Notes under the pieces: generated by a model
Databases searched by the model: none
The model's input: only the letters and a program-made list of their open reading frames with translations
What the model was told of the DNA's origin: nothing
Assembly (NCBI GenBank): GCA_050331395.1
Contig: JBHJGX010000053.1
Span: 1-29,342 of the forward strand
Direction: 5' to 3'
DNA from: Thermohalobaculum sp050331395
GTDB taxonomy: Bacteria > Pseudomonadota > Alphaproteobacteria > Rhodobacterales > Rhodobacteraceae
Length of the DNA stretch: 29,342 bases
Shown: positions 1 through 7,839 of the stretch, in pieces
Position numbering within the stretch: the first letter of the stretch is position 1
Layout: the number at the start of each line of letters is the position of its first letter
Made by a program: the position numbers and the translations under genes

Positions 1-77
1 CCGCGGAGGCCCGGGCGCCGGACCCGCAGGCGGCCGCGGAGGCCCGGGCGCCGGACCCGTAGGCGGCCGCGGAGGCC
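1..77 (+). repeat. 33-bp tandem repeat, two full copies and a partial third
   Basis: Bases 1-33 and 34-66 are identical except for one C/T change near the 3' end of the unit. A third, degenerate copy starts at 67. The unit is a multiple of three, so it adds 11 residues per copy to the Gly/Arg-rich tail without breaking the frame. More copies may lie upstream of the window. Confidence 0.85.
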
Positions 78-121
78 CCGGCGGCGGTCGGGGAGGGGGT
101 GGTGGCGAGGGCCGTCGCTAA
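1..121 (+). CDS. C-terminal end of a protein with a Gly/Arg-rich (RGG) tail, partial
   Basis: The gene begins before the window, and only its last 39 codons are visible, ending at TAA (119-121). The reading frame starting at base 2 gives a tail made of RGGPGAGP(A/V)GG units, then a Gly run and a final EGRR. The tail is built from a 33-bp direct repeat. RGG-rich tails like this are usually disordered RNA-binding extensions. In alphaproteobacteria they occur on DEAD-box RNA helicases and on RluB-type 23S rRNA pseudouridine synthases. The visible part cannot decide between these, so no function is assigned. The frame is chosen because it stays open to a stop with a composition typical of such tails. 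The other frames give Arg/Pro-rich text with no family resemblance. Confidence 0.55.
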   Translation, partial: RGGPGAGPAGGRGGPGAGPVGGRGGPGGGRGGGGGEGRR

Positions 122-282
122 GCTTCAGCCGGACGGGCAAAAAGTGAAATCGACTTGCGCGCCTCTCCCCGATGCGACGGAGATTTCGCCCAGAACCGCC
201 GACCGCCCGGCGCACTGACCAGGTCGATGGTGCGGCCCGAGGGCCGGCTGCCCCCGGTGCCGAACGACAAAGAGATAAGAGA

Positions 283-358
283 TGGTACGCCCTACGGGAC
301 TCGAACCCGTGTTTCCGCCGTGAAAGGGCGGCGTCCTAGACCGCTAGACGAAGGGCGC
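283..358 (-). tRNA. tRNA-Glu (anticodon UUC)
   Basis: The minus strand folds as a 76-nt tRNA. The acceptor stem is GCGCCCU paired with AGGGCGU (one terminal G-U pair), followed by discriminator A and an encoded CCA (bases 285-283). The anticodon stem-loop reads CCGCCCUUUCACGGCGG with UUC at the anticodon. The T arm carries GGUUCGAGUCC. The 5' end lies 63 bases beyond the recJ stop codon on the same strand and has its own promoter-like hexamers. Confidence 0.97.
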
Positions 359-377
359 TCCGGCAGGCAGCGGCTGG

Positions 378-406
378 GTGATAGCGGACGCTCCCGGGCC
401 ATGCAA
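378..406 (-). promoter_or_regulatory. Promoter of tRNA-Glu
   Basis: On the minus strand TTGCAT (406-401) and TATCAC (383-378) are separated by exactly 17 bases. This fits a housekeeping sigma-70 promoter, with a start point about 12 bases upstream of the mature tRNA 5' end at 358. The hexamers match the consensus only in part, but the spacing and position are right for a stable-RNA promoter. Confidence 0.55.
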
Positions 407-421
407 GGGCCGTTTGCGCCT

Positions 422-2209
422 TCACAAGAAGGCGATATCGTCGACGAACAGCTTGGCCCGACGCCGCCCGCCCCAGTCGTCGATCTCCAACCGGCCGGCC
501 AAGTGAACGGGCGCTGAGGTGGCCGCCGCCGCTTCGATCCGCGCGACAAGCCCGAGCGCCGCCGCCCCGAACAGCACCGCATCGACCGCGCCGCGCCCCG
601 TCGCGTCAGCAGCCCGGAGCCGCAGATGGCCCTCGCCCATCCGTGCCGCCCGGGCGATCCGCACCTCGGGAAAGGCAAATCGCGGCGCCGGATTGGCTTG
701 GCCGAAGGGACCGGCCGCCTCGACCGCCCGGACGATCTCGAGCCCGGCGCCGCCGGGCGTGAGCGCTCCGTCAATGGCCAGGTCCCGGGCGCCTGCGGGT
801 GGCGGTCCTCGTCGCGCCAAGCGCTCGGCCAACGCGTCCATGGCCGCCGGCACCCGCTCGGCCGCGACCGAGAGCCCGGCCGCCATCGCATGTCCGCCGC
901 CCTTCGACAAAAGTCCGTCGCGCATGAGCGCCGCCATGGCCGCGCCCATATCGACGCCCTCGACCGACCGGGCGGACCCCCGGCTTTCTCCGCCATCGAG
1001 CCCGATGCAGACGGCCGGGCGGTTGAACCGGTCCTTGAGCCGGGCCGCCACAATGCCGAGCACGCCGGGATGCCAGCCCTCGCCCGCCGCCCAGACCATG
1101 GGACCTTCGAGCGCCTCGGGCCCGCGCGCCTCGATCTGGGCGAGCGCCGCATCGAGCACGGCCGCCTCGATCGCCTTCCGCTCGGCGTTCAAGGCGTCGA
1201 GATCGAGGGCCAAGCGCTCGGCCTCGGTCGCATCCCGCGCGGTCAAAAGCCGAGTGCCCAGATCCGACGCCCCGATCCGTCCGCCCGCATTGATCCGGGG
1301 GGCGAGCGCGAACCCCAGATCTCTGGCGGTCGGCGGCGCCGAGAGCCCGGCCACATCCGCGAGCGCCACGAGCCCCGGGCGGGTCCGGCGGGCGAGGACG
1401 CCGAGACCCTGGCGCACCAGCGCCCGGTTTAACCCCGTGAGCGGGACCACATCGGCGACGGTCGCAAGCGCCACGAGATCGAGCCGCTCGCGCAGATCGG
1501 GCTCGGGGCGGCGCCGGAAAAGCCCGCGGCGCCGCAGCGTGCGGTTGGTCGCGACCAAGAGCAAAAAGGCAACGCCCGCGGCGGCGAGATAGCCGAGGCC
1601 CGCGCGGCAATCGGGGCGGTTCGGGTTCACCACCGCCGCGGTCTCTGGCAGTGCGCCCGGGGCGAGGTGATGGTCGACGACGATGACCTCGGCGCCGAGA
1701 CCGCGGGCGGCGGCGATCGGCTCGGGCGTTGCCGTGCCGCAGTCGAGGCAAAGGATCAGCCCGTTGCGCCGGGCGAGCGCGCGCATCGCCGGGGCGTTCG
1801 GCCCATACCCCTCGGCGATCCGGTCGGGGATGTGGATCTCGGGCCGCATGCCGAAGGCACCGAGCCAATCGGAGACCAGAGCGACCGACGCGGCGCCGTC
1901 CACGTCGTAATCGCCGAAGAGGGCCACGCGCTCGCCGCGGGTGACGGCATCGGCGAGGCGGTCCGCGGCGGCATCCATGTCGCAGAGCGTGCTCGGATCG
2001 GGCATCAGTGCGCGGAGCGTGGGCGCGAGGTGGGCCTCTGCGGTGTCGGGCGCCACGCCTCGGATCGCCAAGACGCGCGCCAGGATTTCGGCGCAGCCGG
2101 TCGCCTGTGCGATGGCAAGCGCCTGCCGTTCGGCCTCGGGGCCGGGACCGACCCAGCGGCGTCCGGTGGCGGAATGGGCGACGTTGAGGAAGGCGGGACC
2201 GTCAAGCAT
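422..2209 (-). CDS. recJ: Single-stranded-DNA-specific exonuclease RecJ
   Basis: This gene encodes a 595-residue 5'-3' exonuclease on single-stranded DNA, used in recombination (RecF pathway), mismatch repair and base-excision repair in the cytoplasm. The DHH phosphoesterase core is visible: DYDVDG at residues 100-105 and VVDHH at 177-181 are metal-binding motifs. LCLDCGT lies between them, and the DHHA1 motif GGHAMAAG lies in the C-terminal half. The length is normal for alphaproteobacterial RecJ. The frame is open for 75 further codons upstream, but that extension is not RecJ-like and runs into the cytochrome c promoter region. The ATG at 2209 (MLDGPAFLNV) is therefore chosen. tRNA-Glu follows on the same strand. 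Confidence 0.96.
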   Translation of the reverse strand: MLDGPAFLNVAHSATGRRWVGPGPEAERQALAIAQATGCAEILARVLAIRGVAPDTAEAHLAPTLRALMPDPSTLCDMDAAADRLADAVTRGERVALFGDYDVDGAASVALVSDWLGAFGMRPEIHIPDRIAEGYGPNAPAMRALARRNGLILCLDCGTATPEPIAAARGLGAEVIVVDHHLAPGALPETAAVVNPNRPDCRAGLGYLAAAGVAFLLLVATNRTLRRRGLFRRRPEPDLRERLDLVALATVADVVPLTGLNRALVRQGLGVLARRTRPGLVALADVAGLSAPPTARDLGFALAPRINAGGRIGASDLGTRLLTARDATEAERLALDLDALNAERKAIEAAVLDAALAQIEARGPEALEGPMVWAAGEGWHPGVLGIVAARLKDRFNRPAVCIGLDGGESRGSARSVEGVDMGAAMAALMRDGLLSKGGGHAMAAGLSVAAERVPAAMDALAERLARRGPPPAGARDLAIDGALTPGGAGLEIVRAVEAAGPFGQANPAPRFAFPEVRIARAARMGEGHLRLRAADATGRGAVDAVLFGAAALGLVARIEAAAATSAPVHLAGRLEIDDWGGRRRAKLFVDDIAFL

Positions 2210-2297
2210 ACCACCAGTATGCCGCGTCTGAGCTGGCTCCGCAATATCTATGGCTTGTATCCAGGCATGGTGGTCGCGACGGCACTCGCCCGAAAGC

Positions 2298-2311
2298 TTG
2301 ACCCGCATCAA
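2298..2311 (+). promoter_or_regulatory. FNR/CRP-family operator upstream of the cytochrome c gene
   Basis: The sequence TTGAC-CCGC-ATCAA matches the FNR-type consensus TTGAT-N4-ATCAA at 9 of 10 half-site positions. Its centre (2304.5) is 112 bases upstream of the cytochrome c start codon at 2417. That leaves room for a class II promoter, with the start point near 2346. In Rhodobacterales such boxes are bound by FnrL or by Dnr/Nnr-type regulators, so induction under low oxygen or by nitrogen oxides is likely. It also lies about 90 bases upstream of recJ, which is divergent, but recJ is not expected to respond. Confidence 0.6.
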
Positions 2312-2416
2312 CCTAGCGCCTGCAAATCCATGCCAAGCATTCTGAACGGGATCCGCTCTTCTCCCGGTGAAAACCTTCTGAGACCACAGTCGCCAACCCA
2401 AATGGAGACAATACTC

Positions 2417-2821
2417 ATGCGAAACCAGTTGCAAATGACTGCAGCCTTAGTCGCTCTCGGACTGAGCATCAACGCGGCATCGGCTCAGGATACGGAACGG
2501 GGCAGACAAGAGTACATGCAGTCCTGCGCCGTGTGCCATGGCGAAAGCGGCAAGGGCGACGGCCAATTGGCTGAGATCATGACAGTCCCAGTGCCCGATC
2601 TGACCCAGATCTCAGCACGTCACGACGGTAAGTTCCCGATACTCGATATCTTTATGATTATCGACGGCCGAACGGGCGTGCGTGGGCACGGATACCCGAT
2701 GCCGGTCTGGGGCGCGCGATACAAGGCCGAGGAGGCGCACCGCTCGGCGATGGGCGCAGAGATCAGCGTGCGCGCGCGGCTTCTGGAACTGACCTACTAT
2801 CTGCAGACAATCCAGGAGTGA
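2417..2821 (+). CDS. Small periplasmic class I cytochrome c
   Basis: This is a 134-residue secreted mono-haem cytochrome. Residues 1-23 are a signal peptide (Leu/Ala-rich core, cleavage after ASA). The haem motif CAVCH lies at 37-41, and Met95 in YPMPVW is the likely sixth ligand. It should shuttle electrons in the periplasm, but the partner cannot be read from the sequence. GGAGA sits 8 bases before the ATG at 2417. An in-frame ATG at 2402 is less well placed. An FNR-type box upstream suggests induction at low oxygen. The gene lies between recJ and glpX on the opposite strand to both. Its upstream region and first half are visibly less GC-rich than the neighbours, which hints at insertion into an older gene order. 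Confidence 0.88.
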   Translation: MRNQLQMTAALVALGLSINAASAQDTERGRQEYMQSCAVCHGESGKGDGQLAEIMTVPVPDLTQISARHDGKFPILDIFMIIDGRTGVRGHGYPMPVWGARYKAEEAHRSAMGAEISVRARLLELTYYLQTIQE

Positions 2822-2861
2822 ACCGCATGACCGGGACAGCCAAGCCCCGCCACGCCCTTCT

Positions 2862-3833
2862 TTAAAAATTCCGCGTGCGGTAGTAGAGGCGGCGGATCGA
2901 TCCGGTTCGCGAGCGCATCAGGATCGTTTCGGTCTCGAGATAGTTGCCGACCCGCCGCGCGCCCTTGAGGATTGACCCGTCGGTCACGCCGGTTGCAGCA
3001 AAAATCACGTCGGCCCGCACCATCTCGTCGAGGGTGTATTTGCGGTCGAGATCCTCGATTTCCGCGCGGCGGGCACGGGCGACCTCTTCGTCGTTACGGA
3101 ACTTGAGACGACCCTGGATCTGACCGCCCATGCATTTGAGCGCGGCAGCGGCAAGGACGCCCTCGGGCGCGCCCCCTTGACCCATATACATGTCGATACC
3201 GGTGTGGTCGGGCTCGGCGCAATGCATCACGCCAGCAACGTCGCCATCGGTGATAAGACGGATCGCCGCGCCGGTCCCGCGCACGGCGTCGATCATCTCC
3301 TGATGGCGCGGGCGCTCGAGAATGCAGACGGAGACCGCCTCCGGCTCGACACCCTTGGCCTCGGCGAACACGCGCACCCGCTCGTCAGGCGGCATGTCGA
3401 GATCGACGATCCCGGGCGGGAAACCCGGACCGATGGCGAGCTTGTCCATATAGACATCGGGTGCGTGCAACAGGCTGCCGCGGGGCGCAAGTGCAACAAC
3501 GGTCAGGGCGTTCGGCATTGCCTTAGCCGTGAGCGTGGTGCCTTCGAGCGGGTCGAGGGCGATGTCCACCTCGGGACCGCGACCGGTGCCCACTTCTTCA
3601 CCGATATAAAGCATGGGCGCCTCGTCGCGTTCGCCCTCGCCGATGACCACGGTCCCTTTGATGTCGAGCAAATTGAGTTGGGCACGCATCGCGTCGCCCG
3701 CGACCTGATCGGCGGTTTTCTGATCGCCCCGACCGATCAAGCGCGCCGCGGCGATGGCCGCCGCCTCTGAGACACGGGCGAGGCCGAGGCTCAGGATCCG
3801 GTCTTCGAACTCTACCCGCGCCGCCGTCGTCAT
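2862..3833 (-). CDS. glpX: Class II fructose-1,6-bisphosphatase GlpX
   Basis: This 323-residue enzyme hydrolyses fructose 1,6-bisphosphate (in many autotrophic relatives also sedoheptulose 1,7-bisphosphate) for gluconeogenesis and the Calvin cycle. It is cytoplasmic and uses Mn/Mg. The family motifs are present: GEGERDEAP at 65-73 and LDPLEGT at 93-99, the latter holding metal- and phosphate-binding residues. The length equals the family norm. The ATG at 3833 follows a strong AGGAGG ribosome-binding site. The gene follows hom on the same strand after a 176-base gap that contains a large palindrome, so it probably has its own promoter or depends on processing there. The 3' end faces that of the cytochrome c gene across 40 bases. 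Confidence 0.96.
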   Translation of the reverse strand: MTTAARVEFEDRILSLGLARVSEAAAIAAARLIGRGDQKTADQVAGDAMRAQLNLLDIKGTVVIGEGERDEAPMLYIGEEVGTGRGPEVDIALDPLEGTTLTAKAMPNALTVVALAPRGSLLHAPDVYMDKLAIGPGFPPGIVDLDMPPDERVRVFAEAKGVEPEAVSVCILERPRHQEMIDAVRGTGAAIRLITDGDVAGVMHCAEPDHTGIDMYMGQGGAPEGVLAAAALKCMGGQIQGRLKFRNDEEVARARRAEIEDLDRKYTLDEMVRADVIFAATGVTDGSILKGARRVGNYLETETILMRSRTGSIRRLYYRTRNF

Positions 3834-3920
3834 GGACCCCCTCCTGTCGCTCGGATCAGCCAGACGGTGATACGCAGCCCGCTAGTCGGTGACAAGGCTC
3901 GGCGACCGCGGCCGGTGGAG

Positions 3921-3932
3921 CCGGTCATTCGC
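3921..3932 (+). repeat. Dispersed 12-bp core CCGGTCATTCGC, copy 1
   Basis: The 12-mer CCGGTCATTCGC occurs here and again at 10441 and 29039. Bases just upstream (CCGCGG-CGG-GGA pattern) also resemble those before the copy at 10441. The similarity does not extend clearly downstream. This may be a short remnant of the longer repeat seen at the other two places, or a shared motif. Confidence 0.45.
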
Positions 3933-3944
3933 GCAGGTCTCGGA

Positions 3945-3990
3945 GGCGCCTCGGGTCGACCGGATCGCGATCCGGGCGACCTGAGGCGTC
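3945..3990. repeat. 46-bp near-perfect palindrome between hom and glpX
   Basis: The sequence is symmetrical about 3967/3968. The inner 16 bases CCGGATCGCGATCCGG (3960-3975) are a perfect palindrome. Symmetry then extends to about 23 bp per arm with two mismatches and one G-T pair (outer arms GGCGCCTCGGGTCG and CGACCTGAGGCGTC). In RNA it would form a very stable hairpin 20 bases beyond the hom stop codon. There is no U tract on either strand. It could end or attenuate hom transcription, protect the hom mRNA 3' end, or be a mobile palindromic element. Confidence 0.8.
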
Positions 3991-4009
3991 CGCCCGCCTT
4001 GAGCCCGGT

Positions 4010-5296
4010 TCAAATTTCTTCGATGCGGATTGCCACCGGCTCGGCTGCGCTGACGGGCAGCGAAGCGATCCGCCCGAGCGCCGTATCGATCGCGTCGCGA
4101 CGGGCATCGTGGGTCACGATCACCACGGGCACCGCCTCGGCGCCGCGGCCGTATTGGCGCATCCGATGGATCGAGACCCCCGCCGCGCCGAGCGCCGAGG
4201 CCAATGCCGCGAGTGCGCCGGGCTGGTCGAGCAGCAGGAACCGCAGATAATAGGGCGAGTGTTCGGCCCCATGCGCGAGCCTCGGCGCGGCGCCGAGCCG
4301 AGCGGCCGGCCGACCGAAGAGCGGATCGCGACGCCCCCTTGCCAGATCGACCACATCGGCCACCACCGCCGACGCCGTCGGCCCCGCCCCCGCGCCCGGG
4401 CCCGTCAGGGCGATCCGGCCGACCGCATCTCCTTCGAGCATCACCGCATTCGTCACCCCGGGCAGCGCACCGATCTCGCTCTCGAGCGGCACCATACAGG
4501 GGCGCACCCGCTGCTCGAGCCCGTCTTCGCTCAGCGCGGCTAGCCCGAGAAGTTTGATCGCATAGCCCATATCGCGGGCGGTCTCGATATCCGCCCTGCT
4601 GATCCGGCCGATCCCTTCGGTCACCACGCCCTCGAAATCGATGCGGGTCCCGAAGGCGAGTGCCGCGAGGATCGCGAGCTTATGCGCCGCATCGATCCCC
4701 TCCACGTCAAAGCTCGGATCCGCCTCCGCGTATCCCAGCCGCTGGGCCTCCGCGAGCACCTCGGCGTAATCGCGGCCGGTCCGCGCCATCTCCGTCAGGA
4801 TGTAATTGCAGGTGCCGTTGAGGACGCCGTACACCCGCGCGATTGCGTTGCCCGCCAGCCCCTCGCCAAGCGCCTTCAGGATCGGGATACCGCCTGCCAC
4901 CGCCGCTTCGCAGCGCACCGCCACGCGATTGGCGTCCGCAGCCTCGGCCAACGCCGCACCGTGATGGGCGATGTGCGCCTTGTTCGCAGTCACCATATGC
5001 TTGCCGGCGCCGATCGCCGCGTCGGCGAGCGCCTTGGCAGGCCCGTCCGATCCGCCGATCACTTCGACCACGCAATCGACATCGTCGCGGAGCGCGAGCC
5101 GGGTCGGATCGTCTTCCCAGGCAAAGGGCGCAAGCGCGACGCCCCGGTCCCGCCCTCGGTTCCGGGCCGAGACGGCGGTGATCACCACCGGGCGGCCGGC
5201 GCGGGCGGCCAGCAAGTCGGGGTGCCGGGCGACCTGGGCGACGACACCGGCGCCCACGGTCCCGAGCCCGGCGATGCCGAGGCGGAACGCGGTCAT
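4010..5296 (-). CDS. hom: Homoserine dehydrogenase
   Basis: This 428-residue cytoplasmic enzyme reduces aspartate semialdehyde to homoserine, the branch step towards threonine, methionine and isoleucine. The NAD(P)-binding motif GLGTVGAG is at residues 10-17. The family signature region GGIPILKAL followed by VLNGTCNYIL is intact. A C-terminal ACT domain (starting near SPYYLRFLLLDQPGAL) is the usual site of threonine feedback inhibition. The ATG at 5296 (MTAFRLGIAG) is chosen because the Rossmann fold starts right there. The 24 upstream in-frame codons are Arg/Pro-rich and not conserved in character. It precedes glpX on the same strand. Confidence 0.96.
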   Translation of the reverse strand: MTAFRLGIAGLGTVGAGVVAQVARHPDLLAARAGRPVVITAVSARNRGRDRGVALAPFAWEDDPTRLALRDDVDCVVEVIGGSDGPAKALADAAIGAGKHMVTANKAHIAHHGAALAEAADANRVAVRCEAAVAGGIPILKALGEGLAGNAIARVYGVLNGTCNYILTEMARTGRDYAEVLAEAQRLGYAEADPSFDVEGIDAAHKLAILAALAFGTRIDFEGVVTEGIGRISRADIETARDMGYAIKLLGLAALSEDGLEQRVRPCMVPLESEIGALPGVTNAVMLEGDAVGRIALTGPGAGAGPTASAVVADVVDLARGRRDPLFGRPAARLGAAPRLAHGAEHSPYYLRFLLLDQPGALAALASALGAAGVSIHRMRQYGRGAEAVPVVIVTHDARRDAIDTALGRIASLPVSAAEPVAIRIEEI

Positions 5297-5438
5297 CGTG
5301 GGCCTCCGCATTCGTCTTGAGCGAGGGTGCAGAGGGCGGCGGTCGGTCGGGTCATGGCTCTTCCCCAAAGGCGATTGGCCCGCTTCCTCTCGGCCGAGCC
5401 GCCGCCCCGGGTCAAGCCCCGCCGGGGTGCCCGCCGCC

Positions 5439-5888
5439 TCACTCGGGGATCGGGTCCGCCGTCCGGTCGAGGAGTTGCCGGTCGTCCTCGGAGAGCACGG
5501 GCCCGAGGGGCGCCCGGCGTCCCCGGAGCGCCGCCCGATCCTGGGGCGTGAGAACCGGCTGCGCCGCCCGTTGCCGAAGCCGCTTGGCGCGTTCGGCCGC
5601 CTCGGCCTCGGCCGTCAAATCGACCACCGGTGCCGCGACGACCCGCCGGCGGGCCTCTGCAGCCTCGGTCTCTGGCCCGAACCCGGCGATTTGCGCTTGC
5701 CCGATCGCCGGATCCGGCACGGCGTCCGAAAAGCGTCCCGGCGGTGGCGCATCGGGCACCTCGACCAGGCGCGGATAGGCGGCCGCCGCCACGTCGGCGC
5801 TTTCGGCGGTCTCGTAGTCTTGAAAAAGGCGGAAGGTCTCACACCCCCCGACGAGTGCGACCAGCAGACAGGCGAGAAGGGGTCTCAT
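5439..5888 (-). CDS. Small lipoprotein of unknown function
   Basis: This is a 149-residue protein. Its first 16 residues form a lipoprotein signal, with a short basic start, a Leu/Ala core and the lipobox LVGGC (Cys16 lipidated). The rest is charged, with Ala/Glu/Arg-rich helical stretches and no recognised domain. The start is set at 5888 because GGAG lies 6 bases ahead; an ATG six bases further up (5894) has no spacing from that site. It is divergent from phaC, from which it is separated by 137 bases. Its stop lies 142 bases upstream of the hom start, so it could be co-transcribed with hom. The function is unknown. Confidence 0.78.
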   Translation of the reverse strand: MRPLLACLLVALVGGCETFRLFQDYETAESADVAAAAYPRLVEVPDAPPPGRFSDAVPDPAIGQAQIAGFGPETEAAEARRRVVAAPVVDLTAEAEAAERAKRLRQRAAQPVLTPQDRAALRGRRAPLGPVLSEDDRQLLDRTADPIPE

Positions 5889-5947
5889 GCGCATCTCCGA
5901 GCCGGCCCGCGCCCCGCGCGGCGATTGCAACCGATGTCGAGAATAGC

Positions 5948-5964
5948 CAGACTGACACCGTCTG
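5948..5964. promoter_or_regulatory. Candidate operator in the lipoprotein-phaC intergenic region
   Basis: CAGAC and GTCTG form an inverted repeat with a 7-base spacer, 62 bases upstream of the phaC ATG. Regulators of PHA genes in this group (PhaR) bind short dyads near phaC, but this is not the published PhaR consensus as I remember it. The arms are short, and the match could be chance. Confidence 0.25.
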
Positions 5965-6025
5965 AACAGCCAAAGAGAGACGGGTCGTGCCCGAGGCATG
6001 GCCGGGAGGAAGGAGCCGAACGGCC

Positions 6026-7837
6026 ATGGCCAACGACACGCCGAGCACCGGATTGACCGACCCGACCCAGTTGCCGGTGCTCTCCGAGCGGATCGCCAAG
6101 CTTGTCGAGCGGAGTTCCAAGGTTTGGGCCGAGCGGCTCGACCGGCAGATCGACGATCTGACGCTGCTGAAGCCCGACCCGCTCAACACGGTCCCCTCGA
6201 TGGCGCGGTTCGCCTATGGCTATCTCGACCAGCCGCAGAAGCTCGCCAGCGCCTGGATGGGCCTCTGGGCCGCGCAGGCCGATCTTTGGGCGCGGATGAT
6301 GCAACGCTCCTGGCTCGGCGAGACGCCCGAGCCGATGATCGCGCCCGCCCGCGGCGACAAACGTTTTAAGGATAAGCTCTGGGAAGAAAGCCCCTATTTC
6401 GACTATTTAAAACAATCCTATCTTCTGACGGCTAATTGGCTCAAAGACCGGCTGGAAGACGCGGACGGGTTGACGCTGCAAGACCGGCGCAAGCTCGACC
6501 TGATCACCCGGAATTTCATCGAAGCGACCGCACCCTCGAACTCACCGCTGCTGAACCCGGAAGTCCTGCGCACGACGATGGAAGAACGCGGCGGCAATCT
6601 CTTGCGCGGCATGGAGAATTTGATCCGGGATCTCGAGCGGGGCCGCGGGCAGCTTTTGGTGCAGCAGACCGACATGAATGCTTTCCGCGTCGGCGAGAAC
6701 ATGGCTGTGACGCCCGGGCAAGTCGTCTTCGAGAACGAGCTCATGCAGCTCATTCAATACACGCCGACGACGACCGAGGTTCAGAAGACACCACTGCTGA
6801 TTTGCCCTCCCTGGATCAACAAATTCTACATCCTCGATTTGAATGAGAAGAAATCGATGATGCGCTGGCTGGTGGAGCAAGGGCATACGGTCTTTGTGAT
6901 ATCTTGGGTGAACCCAGGGCCCCAGCAGCGCCACGAGACCTGGGAAAGCTACATGCACAAGGGCGTGCTGACCGCCATCGGCAAAGTCTTAGAGGAGACC
7001 GGTGAAGACCGCACCCATATCGTGGGCTATTGTATCGGTGGGACCATGGTCGGCTCGACGCTTGCCTATATGGCCGCGATCAGCGACGACCGGGTCAAAT
7101 CGGCGACCTTTTTCACCTCGCAGCTCGACTTTTCCGATGCGGGCGAGCTTCAGGCATTTGTCGACGAAGAAGTCCTCGATACGATCAATCTCGCCGTCGA
7201 AGAGCATGGGTTTCTGGCGGCCGAGAACATGTTCACCGCCTTTAACTCGCTCCGTTCGGCCGATTTGATCTGGGGCTTTGTCATAAATAATTACCTCTTG
7301 GGTCGGGACAATTTCCCGTTTGACCTTCTTTACTGGAATTCCGACTCGACCCGGATGCCCGGCGCGACCCACATTTTCTATCTCGACGAGTTCTACAACA
7401 GGAACACCCTGGCCCGCGGCGAGATGGTGGTAGACGGCGTGGAACTCGACCTGAAGCGGGTGACCCTGCCGATCTTCCACGTGGCGACCCGCGAGGATCA
7501 CATCGCCCCGCCAGACTCAGCCTATCGCGCCGCTCGCGCCTTGGGGAGCCAAGAGCAAACCTTCATCCTCGCCGGAAGCGGCCACATCGCCGGCGTCGTG
7601 AACCCGCCCGCCGCCGGAAAATACCAGTACTGGAGCAAATCCGGGATCGACGGGGCCACGCTCGAGGATTGGCGCGAGGGCGCGACCGAGACGCCCGGCT
7701 CGTGGTGGCCGGTTTGGAGCGACTGGCTCGCCGCCCAGTCCGACGGCCGCGTTCCGGCGCGCCAACCGGGCACGCGCCTCGGCACCGTCGAGCCCGCGCC
7801 CGGGCGCTATGTCAAAAAACGATCCGACGAGGACTGA
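6026..7837 (+). CDS. phaC: Class I poly(3-hydroxyalkanoate) synthase PhaC
   Basis: This 603-residue enzyme polymerises (R)-3-hydroxyacyl-CoA, mainly 3-hydroxybutyryl-CoA, into storage polyester at the granule surface. The catalytic triad can be read: Cys336 in the lipase-like box GYCIGG, Asp491 in REDHIAPP and His520 in GSGHIAG. These fit the class I order and spacing (C. necator Cys319, Asp480, His508), and the length fits class I. The ATG at 6026 has AGGAG 10 bases ahead; 13 upstream in-frame codons lack family character. Two secreted esterases follow, the first only 2 bases downstream, so one transcript is likely. No phasin or phaR gene is next to it. Confidence 0.97.
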   Translation: MANDTPSTGLTDPTQLPVLSERIAKLVERSSKVWAERLDRQIDDLTLLKPDPLNTVPSMARFAYGYLDQPQKLASAWMGLWAAQADLWARMMQRSWLGETPEPMIAPARGDKRFKDKLWEESPYFDYLKQSYLLTANWLKDRLEDADGLTLQDRRKLDLITRNFIEATAPSNSPLLNPEVLRTTMEERGGNLLRGMENLIRDLERGRGQLLVQQTDMNAFRVGENMAVTPGQVVFENELMQLIQYTPTTTEVQKTPLLICPPWINKFYILDLNEKKSMMRWLVEQGHTVFVISWVNPGPQQRHETWESYMHKGVLTAIGKVLEETGEDRTHIVGYCIGGTMVGSTLAYMAAISDDRVKSATFFTSQLDFSDAGELQAFVDEEVLDTINLAVEEHGFLAAENMFTAFNSLRSADLIWGFVINNYLLGRDNFPFDLLYWNSDSTRMPGATHIFYLDEFYNRNTLARGEMVVDGVELDLKRVTLPIFHVATREDHIAPPDSAYRAARALGSQEQTFILAGSGHIAGVVNPPAAGKYQYWSKSGIDGATLEDWREGATETPGSWWPVWSDWLAAQSDGRVPARQPGTRLGTVEPAPGRYVKKRSDED

Positions 7838-7839
7838 TC

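Noticed and set aside
1..77. CRISPR-like spaced repeats
   Set aside because: The 33-bp units are directly adjacent without spacers and form an in-frame protein repeat. No cas genes are in the window.
2210..2434. 75-codon N-terminal extension of RecJ
   Set aside because: It reads back over the FNR-type box and cytochrome c upstream region and contains no RecJ-like sequence. RecJ length is normal from the ATG at 2209.
5297..5438. Small gene or attenuator between the lipoprotein and hom
   Set aside because: I looked for a leader peptide rich in Thr/Ile/Met codons and for a terminator/antiterminator pair typical of amino-acid attenuation and saw neither.
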